Part shown: piece by piece, positions 36,591-47,796 of the stretch
Layout: the number at the start of each line of letters is the position of its first letter
Numbering within the stretch: position 1 is the stretch's first letter
From: Sulfuritalea sp.
Lineage (GTDB): Bacteria > Pseudomonadota > Gammaproteobacteria > Burkholderiales > Rhodocyclaceae
Direction: 5' to 3'
DNA length: 64,000 nt
Assembly (NCBI GenBank): GCA_023700805.1
Contig: JAMPYF010000015.1
Location: 30,314 to 94,313 of the forward strand
Translations under genes and position numbers: made by a program
The notes under the pieces: model-generated
What the model was told of the DNA's origin: nothing
What the model saw: the letters and a program-made list of their open reading frames with translations, nothing else
Database searches by the model: none

Positions 36591-37564
36591 TGCAGTCGTC
36601 CGCGGCGTCCCTCGTGCCAGGCAATTAGCGCGTGGTGCAGGGTGGCGGCGCGTTGGGCATAGGTATGCCGCGCCATGACGTGGGCGTGACAACGTTCGGC
36701 CAGCTCGCGCGCGGCGGCGAAGTTCGCCAGCCAGTATTCGATCCGCGCCACGGCGTCGTCGAGGCCCTCGAACTCGGCCCAGTTGTCATTGGGCGTGAAG
36801 TCGTCGCGCGCGTGCGTGCGCTTGTCGCAGAGCAGGAAGCCGCCGCAGGCCGGGATGCCGTAGCAGCGCTCGGGCAGGCCCGAGGCCACCGGTGCGCCGA
36901 AATCGCAGGAGGCGCCGAAATTCAGGTTGATGCGGCTGTTCTGGATCAGCGCCACCTGTTCGCCGACGTTCATGCCGGCCGATTCGCGGAACAGGAAGCG
37001 GATGCCGCGCGCCGTCAGCCGCTCGCCGAGTGCGGCGAAGAATTCCTGGCGTGCGCGCATCTCCTTGTAACGGGCGCCGTCCATGGCGCCGAAGAAGCTG
37101 ACGTCGTGCTCATAGCGGCTCGGCTCGCGCAAATCGGCCAGCGTCGCACCGTGCAGGTGGTAGCGCGCAGTGTCGGCGGCATTCGGCAGGTAGAGCGTGG
37201 TGTCGGCAAAGGCGCGCCGCGCATCGACCAGGCTGTGCGTGGCGTAGATGTCATAGAGGCGCGCGCGGTCCAGCCAGTCCAGGCGCCAGGCCGCGCGGTT
37301 CAGGTAATGCGGCGCATCCTGGTTCCAGACGAACAGCGGTATGCCCTGGCGGCGCAGGAAGCGGCGCATGCCCCAGATCGTCAGCGGATGGCGCAGGCCT
37401 TCGTAGAACCAGGTGTAGGCGCCGAGGATGCGCTCGGGCTGGCTGCGATCGGCGTCCTGCCAGCGCCGACTTTCGCGCAAGCTCAGGCCGCGTGCCGCCA
37501 GTTCGCGGCGCAGGGCCGGATGCAGGCTGCCGTGGGCGATCAGCAGGACATCCCTGACCGTCAT
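36587..37564 (-). CDS. CgeB-like glycosyltransferase
   Basis: 325 residues. RRFLRRQGIPLFVWNQDAPHYLNRA, YLPNAADTARYHL, DVSFFGAMDGARYKEMRARQEF and NLNFGASCDFGAPVASGLPERCYGIPACGGFLLCDKRTHARDDFTPN match the CgeB/DUF3880 group of GT-B-fold glycosyltransferases. Likely acts on a surface glycan. The ATG at 37564 directly abuts the G-rich end of a structured repeat, which may supply its ribosome-binding site. Confidence 0.82.
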   Translation of the reverse strand: MTVRDVLLIAHGSLHPALRRELAARGLSLRESRRWQDADRSQPERILGAYTWFYEGLRHPLTIWGMRRFLRRQGIPLFVWNQDAPHYLNRAAWRLDWLDRARLYDIYATHSLVDARRAFADTTLYLPNAADTARYHLHGATLADLREPSRYEHDVSFFGAMDGARYKEMRARQEFFAALGERLTARGIRFLFRESAGMNVGEQVALIQNSRINLNFGASCDFGAPVASGLPERCYGIPACGGFLLCDKRTHARDDFTPNDNWAEFEGLDDAVARIEYWLANFAAARELAERCHAHVMARHTYAQRAATLHHALIAWHEGRRGRLQ

Positions 37565-37566
37565 GA

Positions 37567-37679
37567 ACTACCTACCCCCCAACCCCCGCCCCGGGGGCGG
37601 GGGTGACCGCGGTTCGCGGCTATGCCGCTCCAAATGGCTGGCTGCGCCGCCCTTGGGGCGGCCCTGCGGGCGGCGCTCA
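37567..37679 (+). repeat. Structured intergenic repeat, copy R2
   Basis: Stem 1 CCCCCGCC/GGCGGGGG, constant TGAC..CGGTTCGC, stem 2 GCGGC-TAT-GCCGC, stem 3 GCCGCC/GGGCGGC, end GCGCTCA. The last TCA is the stop of the FkbM gene read on the minus strand; the other end abuts the CgeB-like start. Confidence 0.85.
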
Positions 37680-38390
37680 TGCCGGCCGATGGAAGAAGAA
37701 CACGTTCTTGCGGATCAGCGAGAAGTCCAGCGCGAAGCCCTGCGCCACCAGTCCGGCGAACATCTGCGACAGCACGCGGTCGCCGAGCACGTCGGGATGG
37801 GTTTCGACGCAGATCTTGTGCACCATCGACAGGTCCGCACCGGCGAAGAACTCGGCTTCGCCGCCTTCGATGTCCACGATCAGGAAACTCGGCTTGACGC
37901 GCGCCAGTTCGGCGTTGAGGTCGAGCTGTTTGACGGTGATGGCGCGTCCGCCGCTGCGGTGTGCCGACGAAGCCCAGAAGTCGTCTTCGAGGTGGAATTC
38001 GCGTTCGCCTTCGCCCTTGGCCAGCAGCGCGTTGATCAGGGTCGGCGCGACGTCGTTCTTCGCATGGGTTTCGCGGATCAGCGGGATCAGTTCCGGGTTG
38101 GCTTCGTAGGCGAAGACCTTGTCTGCGCCGCTGCGCTTGGCGCAGTAGGCCGAGAGGAATCCGAGTCCGGCGCCGACCTCGAACACCACGTCGTCGGCCG
38201 CCAGGCGCCGCGAGATGATCTCGATTTCCTTGGCCTCGTAGTCGCCCAGATAGATTTCGCGGGCGATGCCGGGCGAAACCAGCCTGTGCTTTACCGGCAG
38301 CATGACACCGTGATTGTCGGCCCAGTCGGGCTGCTTGAAGCGCCAGGCGAGTTTCTTCAGCTTGCGGGCGGTACGGCCGTTCTTGCGCAT
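37677..38390 (-). CDS. FkbM family methyltransferase
   Basis: 237 residues with an SAM-binding Rossmann fold. DDVVFEVGAGLGFLSAYCAKRSGADKVFAYEANPELIPLIRETHAKND contains motif I (EVGAGLG) and the acidic end of strand 2 (EAN), and FLIVDIEGGEAEFF is the FkbM active-region signature. FkbM enzymes O-methylate sugars or polyketides; here sugar methylation of a surface glycan is likely. Its TGA stop is part of the adjoining structured repeat. Confidence 0.88.
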   Translation of the reverse strand: MRKNGRTARKLKKLAWRFKQPDWADNHGVMLPVKHRLVSPGIAREIYLGDYEAKEIEIISRRLAADDVVFEVGAGLGFLSAYCAKRSGADKVFAYEANPELIPLIRETHAKNDVAPTLINALLAKGEGEREFHLEDDFWASSAHRSGGRAITVKQLDLNAELARVKPSFLIVDIEGGEAEFFAGADLSMVHKICVETHPDVLGDRVLSQMFAGLVAQGFALDFSLIRKNVFFFHRPA

Positions 38391-38393
38391 GGT

Positions 38394-38954
38394 CTATTCC
38401 CTGTATTTTTTGATCGTGGCCGGCACGCCGGCGACTACCGCGTAGGGCGGCACGTCCTCGCGCACCACGGCGCCGGCGGCCACCACCGCGCCGTCGCCGA
38501 TGGTCACGCCGGCGAGGATGACGGCATTGGCGCCGAGCCAGACGTCGCGGCCGATGCGTATCGGTCTGGCATCGACCGGCTGCGAGCGTATGGTCGCGCC
38601 GCGTGCGTAGCGATGCTGGTAGGAGATGATGCGTACCCCCGGGCCGACCAGCGTGTCCTCGCCGATATCGACGCCGCCGGTGCCGTTGACGATGCTGTGA
38701 TTGTTGATCTCGACCCGGTCGCCCAGGCGCACGCCGCCATTGCCGCCCTGCACATAGGCGTAGCGGTTCAGTGTGACCTTGTCGCCGAGCTTGACGCCGG
38801 GGCTGCGCGAGGCGTCGACCGAGGCATCGGCGTGGATCTTGCAGCCGCGGCCGAGTTCTATGCGCTCATGGCCCTTGAGGTAGGCGGAGAAGGACACGCG
38901 GTTGCCGGCGCGGCGCTGCTGCAGGATGAACATCAGATGCCTGAAGAGATTCAA
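38394..38954 (-). CDS. Left-handed beta-helix acyltransferase
   Basis: 186 residues. Hexapeptide repeats (VKLGDKVTLNRYAYVQGGNGGVRLGDRVEINNHSIVNG, then IGRDVWLGANAVILAGVTIGDGAVVAAGAVVREDVPPYAVVAGVPATIKKYR) define an LbH trimeric O-acetyltransferase of the WbbJ/maltose-acetyltransferase type. I chose the TTG at 38954 because GGAAGG lies six bases ahead; an ATG at 38933 is the alternative. Likely O-acetylates a surface sugar. Confidence 0.83.
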   Translation of the reverse strand: MNLFRHLMFILQQRRAGNRVSFSAYLKGHERIELGRGCKIHADASVDASRSPGVKLGDKVTLNRYAYVQGGNGGVRLGDRVEINNHSIVNGTGGVDIGEDTLVGPGVRIISYQHRYARGATIRSQPVDARPIRIGRDVWLGANAVILAGVTIGDGAVVAAGAVVREDVPPYAVVAGVPATIKKYRE

Positions 38955-38956
38955 GG

Positions 38957-40792
38957 TCAGCCTTCCAGCGGATGCGTTTCGAGCCAGGCCAGCAGTACGG
39001 TAAAGCTGTACATCAGGCGCACGTTGCCGCGGCCTTGCCGTGCCTCCTGCCATAGCGCCGCAATCGCCGGGGCATCGAGCCAGGGTGCGCGCATTTTAGC
39101 CGCGGCGACCTGGGCTTCGCCCCAGTCGCGCCACGCGCCGGCGAAATTGGCGCGCAGCGGCACCGAGAAGCCGTGCTTTTCGCGGTTCCAGACCGCCTCG
39201 GGCAGGTGCCGGCGCGCCAGCGCGCGCAGGATCGACTTGCCGCCGCCGGCGTCGAAATGCACGGCCGCCGGCAGACGCAGCATCCTGTCCTGCAGCGCGT
39301 TGGCCAGGAGCGGCACGCGCACTTCGAGGCCGTGCGCCATGCTGGCGCGGTCGGTCTTGGCCAGGCAGTTTTCCGAGAGATAGGTCCACAGGTCGGCGCG
39401 CAGCAGCGCGCCGCGATCGTAGTTGCCGTAACGTGCGGCCAGTTCGCGCCAGAGTTCGAGGGTGCGCTCCGGCCGTGCCCTGCGGGCGGCCTCGGGTGTC
39501 AGATAGCGGCGCAGGTCCTTGCGGCTGCCATGGTAGTCGCCGAGTTCGACGCGGCGATAGAGCAGCAGTTCCGCTCCGGCCAGCGCACGCCGGCGCAGGC
39601 TGGCCGGCGCCAGGCCGTGGCGCAGCAACGCGCGCAGCAGGCGCTTGCCGGCACTGTCGGGAAAGCGGTCGGCGCCGTCGAGAAAGCGCGGATAGCCGGC
39701 GAAGAGCTCGTCGCCGCCGTCGCCCGAGAGCGCCACCGTGACGTGTTGGCGCGTCAGGCGCGACAGCGCCCAGGTCGGAATGTAGGCCGGATCGGCGAGC
39801 GGCTGATCGAGGTCGGCCAGCGCCGCGGCTAGCGTGTCGGCGGTCAGCTCCGGGGCGTCGAGCACGTGGTGCTCGGTGGCGTATTTGTCGGCCACGGCTT
39901 GCGCGGCCGGGCTTTCGTCGAAACCGGCCTCGGCGAAGCGCACGCTGAAGGTCTTGATTGGTTCGGCGCCGGCCTGGGCCATGTAATGCACGACCAGGCT
40001 GCTGTCGATGCCGCCGGAAAGGAAGGCGCCGAGCGGCACGTCGGCCACCAACTGGTCCTTGACCGCCTGTGCCAGCAGGGCGTCGGTTTCGGCAACCAGG
40101 GCTTCGCGCTCCGGTGCCTTTTCCGCTGCGTCGGGAATGGTCCACCACTGGCGCGGCGTCGCCCGCGCGCCAGGCGTCCAGCGCAGGCAGGCGCCGGGCG
40201 GCAGGGCATGGACGCCGCGCACCAGGGTATGCGGCGCCAGCGGCGTCTGGAAGGCCAGGTAGTCGCGCAGGCCTTCGGCATCGAGCTTTTTCGGAAAGGC
40301 TTGCAGCGCGAAGAAGGGCGCCAGGGTCGAGCCTGCGACCAGACCACTCGCATGTTCGCCCCAGAACAGCGGCTTGATGCCGAGCCGGTCGCGGGCGAGG
40401 AGGACGCTGCCGTCCTGCAAATCGTGAATGGCGAAGGCGAACATGCCGTCGAGCTTGTGCAGCACGGCTTCGCCCCAGTGCCGGTAGCCGGTCAGCAGCA
40501 CCTCGCTGTCCGAGCGCGTGGCGAAGGCGTGGCCGGCGGCTTCGAGTTCGCGCCGCAGCGCGGCGAAGTTGTAGATCTCGCCGTTGTAGACCATGGCCAG
40601 CCGGCCGTCGGCCGTGCGCATCGGCTGGCGTCCGCCGGCGATGTCGATCACGGCAAGACGGGCGTGGCCGAGCAGGGCGTCGCCGTGGGCCAGCACTTCG
40701 CGCGCATCGGGGCCGCGTGACTTCAACCTTGCCAGCGCCGCGTCGAAATCAGAGCGGAAGATCTCGCCGCTGGCGAAGAGGATGCCGCACAT
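38957..40792 (-). CDS. asnB: Asparagine synthetase (glutamine-hydrolysing)
   Basis: 611 residues. The N-terminal class-II glutamine amidotransferase starts MCGILFASGE with catalytic Cys2; the C-terminal synthetase domain has the pyrophosphatase P-loop LGAFLSGGIDSSLVVHY, VALSGDGGDELFAGYPRF and KTDRASMAHGLEVRVPLL. AsnB paralogues are common in glycan loci, where they may amidate sugars or supply asparagine rather than serve housekeeping. Single-base overlap with the next glycosyltransferase stop. Confidence 0.93.
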   Translation of the reverse strand: MCGILFASGEIFRSDFDAALARLKSRGPDAREVLAHGDALLGHARLAVIDIAGGRQPMRTADGRLAMVYNGEIYNFAALRRELEAAGHAFATRSDSEVLLTGYRHWGEAVLHKLDGMFAFAIHDLQDGSVLLARDRLGIKPLFWGEHASGLVAGSTLAPFFALQAFPKKLDAEGLRDYLAFQTPLAPHTLVRGVHALPPGACLRWTPGARATPRQWWTIPDAAEKAPEREALVAETDALLAQAVKDQLVADVPLGAFLSGGIDSSLVVHYMAQAGAEPIKTFSVRFAEAGFDESPAAQAVADKYATEHHVLDAPELTADTLAAALADLDQPLADPAYIPTWALSRLTRQHVTVALSGDGGDELFAGYPRFLDGADRFPDSAGKRLLRALLRHGLAPASLRRRALAGAELLLYRRVELGDYHGSRKDLRRYLTPEAARRARPERTLELWRELAARYGNYDRGALLRADLWTYLSENCLAKTDRASMAHGLEVRVPLLANALQDRMLRLPAAVHFDAGGGKSILRALARRHLPEAVWNREKHGFSVPLRANFAGAWRDWGEAQVAAAKMRAPWLDAPAIAALWQEARQGRGNVRLMYSFTVLLAWLETHPLEG

Positions 40793-41862
40793 CAGCTGCA
40801 CTCCCGCGCCAGGGCTTCCCAGGCGTCCAGCGCCCGCTCGGCATCGTAGGGTGAGAGCGCCGCGGCGACGGCGGCGGAGCTCGGCTTCGGTGCCGCCAGC
40901 GCGGCCGTCATGGCCTGCGCCAGGGCTGCGGCGTCGTTGCAGGGCACCAGTCCTTGCGCCAGTTCGCCGACCAGGATCTCGCGCGGGCCGCAGGGGCAGT
41001 CGGTGCTGACGACGCGCGTGCCGCAGGCCAGCGCCTCGATCAGCACGTTGGGCAGGCCCTCATGGTCGGAGCACAGCACCAGCAGTTCGGCGCCGGCCAT
41101 CCAGGGGTAGGGATTGGCCTGAAAGTTGGCGATGGCGACACGGCGTTCGAGGCCGTGCCGCGCGACCAGTGCCGCCAGCCCGGCCTCGGGCGGCGTCAGC
41201 AGCACCAGTAGCTGCGGCAGCTTCGCCTCGGCGTAGGCGGCCAGCAGGAGGTCGTGACGCTTCTGCGCGGCGTAGCGGCCGACGTGCAGGACATAGGGTT
41301 GGCGCGGCCGATCCGGGCAGGGTTCGGCGGCCAGGGCGCGGATCGCGGCGAAGTCGAAGGGATTGGCGATCACGCGCACTTGTCTGGCATCGACGCCGAA
41401 CGACGCCTGCAGGTCGGCGGCCACGCCCTGCGACACGGCGACCAGCGGCCGCGCGCCGTAAAGCGCGCGGTAGCGCGCGGCGCGGCGCTGTGCCTTGGCC
41501 GCCGGCAGGCGCGCGATTTCGGCCGACAGCGTGTTGGCGATGCGGCAGACATGGCGCGGGACGCCGGCCAGCGCCGCGACCTCGTCGGCAAAGGGCAGGG
41601 TCGACAGCAGCAGCTCGTGCCGGTTCGATGCCAGCAAACTATTCAGCCGCCAGGCCAGGCGCCGTTTGCCCAGCCAGCCGTGGCCGGCGCGCGCGGCGAG
41701 GCTGTGGAAGCGGCAGCCGGCCGGCGGCGGGTATTTGCCGGCATCTTCGCAGACGATGAAATCCACCTCGTGGCCACGCGCCGCCAGGCCGCCGGCAATC
41801 TTGGCCAGCGCCTTCTCGGCGCCGCCGCCGGCGAGGTTGGTGGTGAGCAGCGCGAACTTCAT
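40792..41862 (-). CDS. Glycosyltransferase family 4
   Basis: 356 residues. MKFALLTTNLAGGGAEKALAKIAGGLAARGHEVDFIV is the GT4 start, with VLHVGRYAAQKRHDLLLAAYAEA, LVLCSDHEGLPNVLIEALACGTRVVSTDCPCGPREIL in the donor domain. It belongs to the same operon as asnB and the GT9 gene. Residues about 240-247 (RRVAIANF) derive from an antisense copy of the dispersed repeat, between the two Rossmann domains' donor-site segments. Confidence 0.88.
   Translation of the reverse strand: MKFALLTTNLAGGGAEKALAKIAGGLAARGHEVDFIVCEDAGKYPPPAGCRFHSLAARAGHGWLGKRRLAWRLNSLLASNRHELLLSTLPFADEVAALAGVPRHVCRIANTLSAEIARLPAAKAQRRAARYRALYGARPLVAVSQGVAADLQASFGVDARQVRVIANPFDFAAIRALAAEPCPDRPRQPYVLHVGRYAAQKRHDLLLAAYAEAKLPQLLVLLTPPEAGLAALVARHGLERRVAIANFQANPYPWMAGAELLVLCSDHEGLPNVLIEALACGTRVVSTDCPCGPREILVGELAQGLVPCNDAAALAQAMTAALAAPKPSSAAVAAALSPYDAERALDAWEALARECS
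41122..41145 (+). repeat. 24-bp dispersed repeat, copy I
   Basis: AAAGTTGGCGATGGCGACAC plus GGCG, one mismatch from consensus. Antisense in a GT4 gene, read RRVAIANF there. Confidence 0.8.
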
Positions 41863-42920
41863 GCGGGGCGGGTTTCCGTCATGTGTTCGCCGAGCGCCCG
41901 CTGCACGGCAGCCCAGACGCGGTCCACGCTGATCTCGGCCATATCGGCTTCGGGCGTGCAGCGGTCGGCCAGCGGATGGTCGATCGCGTAGAGGCAGGGA
42001 TGGTCGAGCGGCGCCAGCACGCGGCTCGGCGAATAGCCGTGATAGAGCGCCACCATCGGCCGCTGCAGCGCGCCCATCAGGTGCGTCGGTCCGGTGTCGA
42101 CGCCGACATAGAGGTCGACGCGATTCATCAGCGCCGCGGTTTCGCGCAGGCTGAGCTTGCCGGCGCACAGTGTCGCGGCGCCGCCGAGCTCCGCCGCCAG
42201 CGCTTCGGTGCGGCTCTTTTCCAGTTCGCCGCCGAAGATCAGGAAGTGCGCCTGCGGCCAGTGCGCGCGGATGCGCCGGCACAGTTCGCTGAAATGGCCG
42301 GGCGGCCAGTCGCGGTAGGCCTTGGTCGGAAAGCTCGCGACCTGCAGGCCGATCAGCGGATGCTTTTGTGCGGCGCCGTGCTCGGCCAGAAAGCCCGCCG
42401 CCCATTGCGCTTCCTCAGTCGTGACGCGATAGCTGAGCGCCTTGCCGGCCGGCCCCGCGCCCACGGCGGCCGGCAGCATCAGCTGGATGTCCACGGCATG
42501 GGTGGTCTGCAGCGCCGGATGATCGACCGCCTTGTACAGCCGCGCATTCAGCGCCGCGTCGGGCTGGCGAAAAGCGACTACGCGCCGCGCAACGCGCAGC
42601 GCGTACTCGACCAGCGGCGCGTCGAAATTACAGACGAAGGCGAGGTCGTAGTGCTTGCCCGCGAATGGATTACCTACCCAGCCCATGAAGCGCGCGCGCT
42701 GCTTTTCGATGCTGCCGGTGCGATGCACGAAGGGCAGAAAGCGCAGCACTTCCTCGCGCTTGGGGTGTGCCAGCAGGTCGATGCGCGCCTGCGGCCAGCG
42801 TGCGGCGACGGCGCGCACGGCCGGCGTCACCAGCAGCGTGTCGCCGATGCGCGAGACATTGATGTAGAGGATGTCGCGCGGCTCGGGCAGCTCCGGCTCA
42901 GTCGCGGCGGACGAACTCAT
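41859..42920 (-). CDS. Glycosyltransferase family 9
   Basis: 353 residues. GT9 blocks ILYINVSRIGDTLLVTPAVRAVAARWP and LYVGVDTGPTHLMGALQRPMVALYHGYSPSRVLAPL with the catalytic Asp near the N-terminus (RIGDTLL). The group includes LPS heptosyltransferases. It overlaps the downstream GT4 gene by ATGA and its 5' end overlaps the methyltransferase gene by 23 bp. Confidence 0.88.
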   Translation of the reverse strand: MSSSAATEPELPEPRDILYINVSRIGDTLLVTPAVRAVAARWPQARIDLLAHPKREEVLRFLPFVHRTGSIEKQRARFMGWVGNPFAGKHYDLAFVCNFDAPLVEYALRVARRVVAFRQPDAALNARLYKAVDHPALQTTHAVDIQLMLPAAVGAGPAGKALSYRVTTEEAQWAAGFLAEHGAAQKHPLIGLQVASFPTKAYRDWPPGHFSELCRRIRAHWPQAHFLIFGGELEKSRTEALAAELGGAATLCAGKLSLRETAALMNRVDLYVGVDTGPTHLMGALQRPMVALYHGYSPSRVLAPLDHPCLYAIDHPLADRCTPEADMAEISVDRVWAAVQRALGEHMTETRPA

Positions 42921-43617
42921 AGAGGTAGTCCGGGAAGGAGAATTCGACCGGCTCCAGGCGCCAGCCGATCAGGCGCTTGACCAGCAACGCCGCCGGCGAG
43001 AAGCGCTTGACCAGGTGGTAGGCGGCCAGCGCGATGCCGGCCCGGCGCGCCAGTTCCATGGCCAGCGTCGGCGTGATCCAGGCCACGTGGTCGAGGTTCA
43101 CCACCATCACACCCTCGCGCTTGAACTGGCGGAAGAACTTGCGCGAGAAGGGATTCGGCGTCGTTACGTAGAGGCTGCCGCCGGGAGCGAGATGGCGCGC
43201 GGCGAACTTCAGCAGCAGCACCGCGTTGTCCACGTGTTCGACCACGTCGCCGATGAAGACCACGTCGAAGCGCTCGCCCATGTCGATCTCGGAAGTGGCA
43301 TCGACGCAACGCACGTTGAAGCCGCGCTCGTTGAGTTCCCTGACCAGCGGCTCCAGGATGTCGATGCCGACGCAATAGCCGGCCGCCTTGTGGATGCGGC
43401 CATGGCGCCAGTCGGGCAGGTCGAAATAGCGCGCGCTGTGCGAGACGACGCCGATGTCGAGCACGCGGCGGCCACCGACCAGGCCCTCGATGTGGCCGAG
43501 CAGGTCGCTGTCGGTATGCACGCGCTGCGCGGTCTTCAGCCAGGCGCGCACCGCGGCCTTGGCCTCGCGGTTGTTGGGGTCGTCGGACACCGTGGTCCAG
43601 TCGAGGGGCTTGCTCAT
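42898..43617 (-). CDS. SAM-dependent methyltransferase (UbiG/MetW-like)
   Basis: 239 residues. GGRRVLDIGVVSHSARYF is a modified motif I (VLDIG), then CVGIDILEPLVREL, FDVVFIGDVVEHVDNAVLLLKF and APGGSLYVTTPNPFS, typical of class I methyltransferases acting on small molecules or sugars. In the glycan operon it probably modifies a sugar or a lipid carrier. ATGA overlap with the GT4 gene upstream. Confidence 0.85.
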   Translation of the reverse strand: MSKPLDWTTVSDDPNNREAKAAVRAWLKTAQRVHTDSDLLGHIEGLVGGRRVLDIGVVSHSARYFDLPDWRHGRIHKAAGYCVGIDILEPLVRELNERGFNVRCVDATSEIDMGERFDVVFIGDVVEHVDNAVLLLKFAARHLAPGGSLYVTTPNPFSRKFFRQFKREGVMVVNLDHVAWITPTLAMELARRAGIALAAYHLVKRFSPAALLVKRLIGWRLEPVEFSFPDYLYEFVRRD

Positions 43618-44707
43618 GGTGTCGTGGCCTGGAGGAAGACGGATTCCATGCGATCGAGCATGGTCTCCTTGGAAAAGTTGGCGCTGGCGCGCCGCCGCGC
43701 GCTCTCGCCGAGGCGCGTGGCGAACTCGCTCTCGTCGAGCAGGCGGGCGATGGCGCGCGCCAGCGCGGCGGCATCCTGCGGCGGCACCACCAGCGCCGTG
43801 TTGCCGGCGCTTACGGCTTCGAGGATGGCGCCGACCGGCGTCGTGACTATCGGTAGGGCGCAGAGCATGGCCTGCAGGATCGCCTGCGGCACGCCTTCGT
43901 TGGCGTAGGAGGGCAGGCAGAATATGTCGAGCGCCTGCAGCCAGTGTTCGGGATCGCTGCGCTGGCCGGCCAGCGTGACGCGCCCGCCCAGCTTCAGCGC
44001 GGCGATCTTGTCTTCGATCGGGCCGCGCATCGGGCCTTCGCCGACGATCAGCAGATGCAGCTCGGGCCGGTTCAGCTGGGCGTAGGCATCGAGCAGGAAC
44101 AGATGGCCCTTCCAGCTGCGCAGCGTGGCGACAATGCCGAGGTGGCGCTGCTGCGGGTCGAGGCCCAGCGCGGCTTTCGCCGCCGCCTTGTCGGCCGCGC
44201 ATTTGACAGGACTAAAGCGTTGCGTGTCGATGCCGGTGGGCACCGAGACCACGCGTCGCGGGTCGAGGGCCAGGATCTCCAGCAGATGCCGGCGCAGACT
44301 CTCTCCCGTGGTGACCACGCCCCTGGCCTGGCGGTAAAGCCAGCGGTTGGCGAAGTTGCCCGAGACCGGCGCCGAAATATGGCGGGTGCGCACGATGGCC
44401 GGTGGCCGGCCGAGCGTGGCGCAGGCCAGCCCGGTCAGCCAGGAATCGGAAGAACTATGGGTGTTCACCACGTCGGGGCGTGTCGCGGCGAGATGGCGGC
44501 GCAGCGCAAGGAAGCCGGCGACGGTCTTGAACTCGAGCGGCAGCGCCACCACCGGCACGCCGAAACGCGGCGCCTCGGCCGTCATGCGGGCATGGGCCGG
44601 ACAGGCGATGCTGACCTGATGGCCGCGCGCGATCAGGCCGCGCGCTTCCTCGAGGATGCGGATTTCCTGGCCGCCCCAGCCACAGGAGGCCTCTGTATGC
44701 AATATCT

Positions 44708-44711
<4 letters not shown>
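43614..44711 (-). CDS. Glycosyltransferase family 4
   Basis: 365 residues. MKILHTEASCGWGGQEIRILEEARGLIARGHQVSI, LGIVATLRSWKGHLFLLDAYAQL and IFCLPSYANEGVPQAILQAMLCALPIVTTPVGAILEAV define a GT4 enzyme of the GWGGQE subgroup found in LPS core loci. Its C-terminal ESARRRASANFSKETM is partly encoded by an antisense dispersed repeat. It overlaps msbA (ATGA), so it is translated straight after the exporter. Confidence 0.9.
43674..43697 (+). repeat. 24-bp dispersed repeat, copy J
   Basis: AAAGTTGGCGCTGGCGCGCC plus GCCG: first 17 bases match, the end is diverged. Antisense near the 3' end of a GT4 gene, read RRASANF. Confidence 0.6.
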
Positions 44712-46447
<1,736 letters not shown>

Positions 46448-46448
46448 A

Positions 46449-46561
46449 AACTGCCTTCCCCCCAGCCCCCTCCCCGGGGGAAGGGGTGACTACGGTTCGC
46501 CGCTGCGCGGCTCCGGCTCTTGGCTGCGCCCACCTTGGGGCGGCCCGGCGGAGGGCGCTCA
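46449..46561 (+). repeat. Structured intergenic repeat, copy R3
   Basis: Stem 1 CCCCTCCCC/GGGGAAGGGG, TGACTACGGTTCGC, stem 2 GCCGC-TGC-GCGGC, then CCTTGGGGCGGCCCGGCGGA and end GCGCTCA. TCA at 46559-46561 is the stop of the DUF4143 ATPase read on the minus strand; the other end abuts msbA. Confidence 0.85.
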
Positions 46562-47746
46562 CGGCTTCATCCCCGGCAGCGTCCACGGCGTCCAGCCGCT
46601 CATGGCCGTCATGCCATCGGCAACATCGAAGGGTTGCGCCGTGGTGCAGGCGACGAAGCCGGGAATCGTCGCGTCGCCATAGAACTCGCGCAGCCGGCGC
46701 AGTCCGCGCAGGTCGTGGCTGTCGGGCCGTTCCTTGTACTTGCATTCGATGCCGAACAGGCGCTGCTGCCATTCCACCAGCAGGTCCACCTCGTGGCCGC
46801 CGGAATCGCGCCAGTACCAGAGCGTCGCTTCCGGGTGCTGCCAGTGCCGCCAGCGCAGCCACTGCGTGACGACGTGGTTTTCCCACAAGGCGCCGCCGAC
46901 ATGCTCGGGCGGCGGCGCGTCGTCGGTCAGCCCCATCAGGAAGGCGGCCAGCCCGGTATCGGTGAAGTAGAGCTTGGGCGACTTGACCAGGCGCTTGCCC
47001 AGCGAGCGGTGGTAGGGCTCCAGCAGCAGGATCTGGTTCGAGGCCTGCAGCGCGCCTATCCATTCGCGCGCCGTGGTGGCGGAGATGCCGACGTCGCGGC
47101 CCAGATCGGACATGTTGAGGGTCTGCGCGCAGCGCGCGGCGCAGGCGCGCAGGAAGCGCTCGAAGTCGCGCAGGCTGCCGACGCGCAGGATGTTGCGCAC
47201 GTCGCGCTCCAGGTAGGTGGCGAGATAGCCCTGGTACCAGCGTTCGCGCGAAACGGCCGGGTCGTTGTTCCACAGGCCCGGATAGCCGCCGCGCAGCCAG
47301 AAACGGCCCCAGGTGCTGCCGGCGGCGGCCGGCGAGGCCAGCCATTCGGCGCCGGACAGGCCGAGGAAGGGAATCACCGCCGCGCGTCCGGCCAGGCTGT
47401 CGGAAATCTCCTGCATCAGCGCGTAGTTCTGCGAGCCGGTGAGCAGGAACAGGCCATTCTCATTGCGATGCGCGTCGACATAGGCCTTGATGTGGCGGAA
47501 CAGCGCGGGGGCGTACTGCACTTCGTCGATGATGACCGGCGGCGGAAAGCGCTGCAGGAATTCGGCCGGCCGTGTCTCGGCCATCTCGGCCTGGCTCGCG
47601 GTATCGAGCGAGACATAGCGGAACTCGGGAAAGTCGTGTTCCAGCAGCGAAGTCTTGCCAACCTGGCGCGGACCGACCAGCGCCACCACGGGGAAGCTGG
47701 CGGTGAGCTGGCGCAGTTCGGCGGCAAGTATCCTTTTGATCCACAT
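46559..47746 (-). CDS. ATPase with DUF4143 domain
   Basis: 395 residues: an AAA_14-type ATPase start (VVALVGPRQVGKTSLLEHDFP, Walker A; PPVIIDEVQYAP, Walker B; LLTGSQNYAL sensor) followed by a DUF4143 domain ending FGIECKYKERPDSHDLRGLRRLREFYG, a PD-(D/E)xK-like pattern. Such proteins are scattered, often horizontally acquired, and their role is unclear. It sits between polA and msbA with a structured repeat on its 3' side. Confidence 0.9.
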   Translation of the reverse strand: MWIKRILAAELRQLTASFPVVALVGPRQVGKTSLLEHDFPEFRYVSLDTASQAEMAETRPAEFLQRFPPPVIIDEVQYAPALFRHIKAYVDAHRNENGLFLLTGSQNYALMQEISDSLAGRAAVIPFLGLSGAEWLASPAAAGSTWGRFWLRGGYPGLWNNDPAVSRERWYQGYLATYLERDVRNILRVGSLRDFERFLRACAARCAQTLNMSDLGRDVGISATTAREWIGALQASNQILLLEPYHRSLGKRLVKSPKLYFTDTGLAAFLMGLTDDAPPPEHVGGALWENHVVTQWLRWRHWQHPEATLWYWRDSGGHEVDLLVEWQQRLFGIECKYKERPDSHDLRGLRRLREFYGDATIPGFVACTTAQPFDVADGMTAMSGWTPWTLPGMKP

Positions 47747-47796
47747 TTTGCAATTTTAAGGTGCCGGCGCGAAATTGCAAAGCCGGAAACGCGAAA

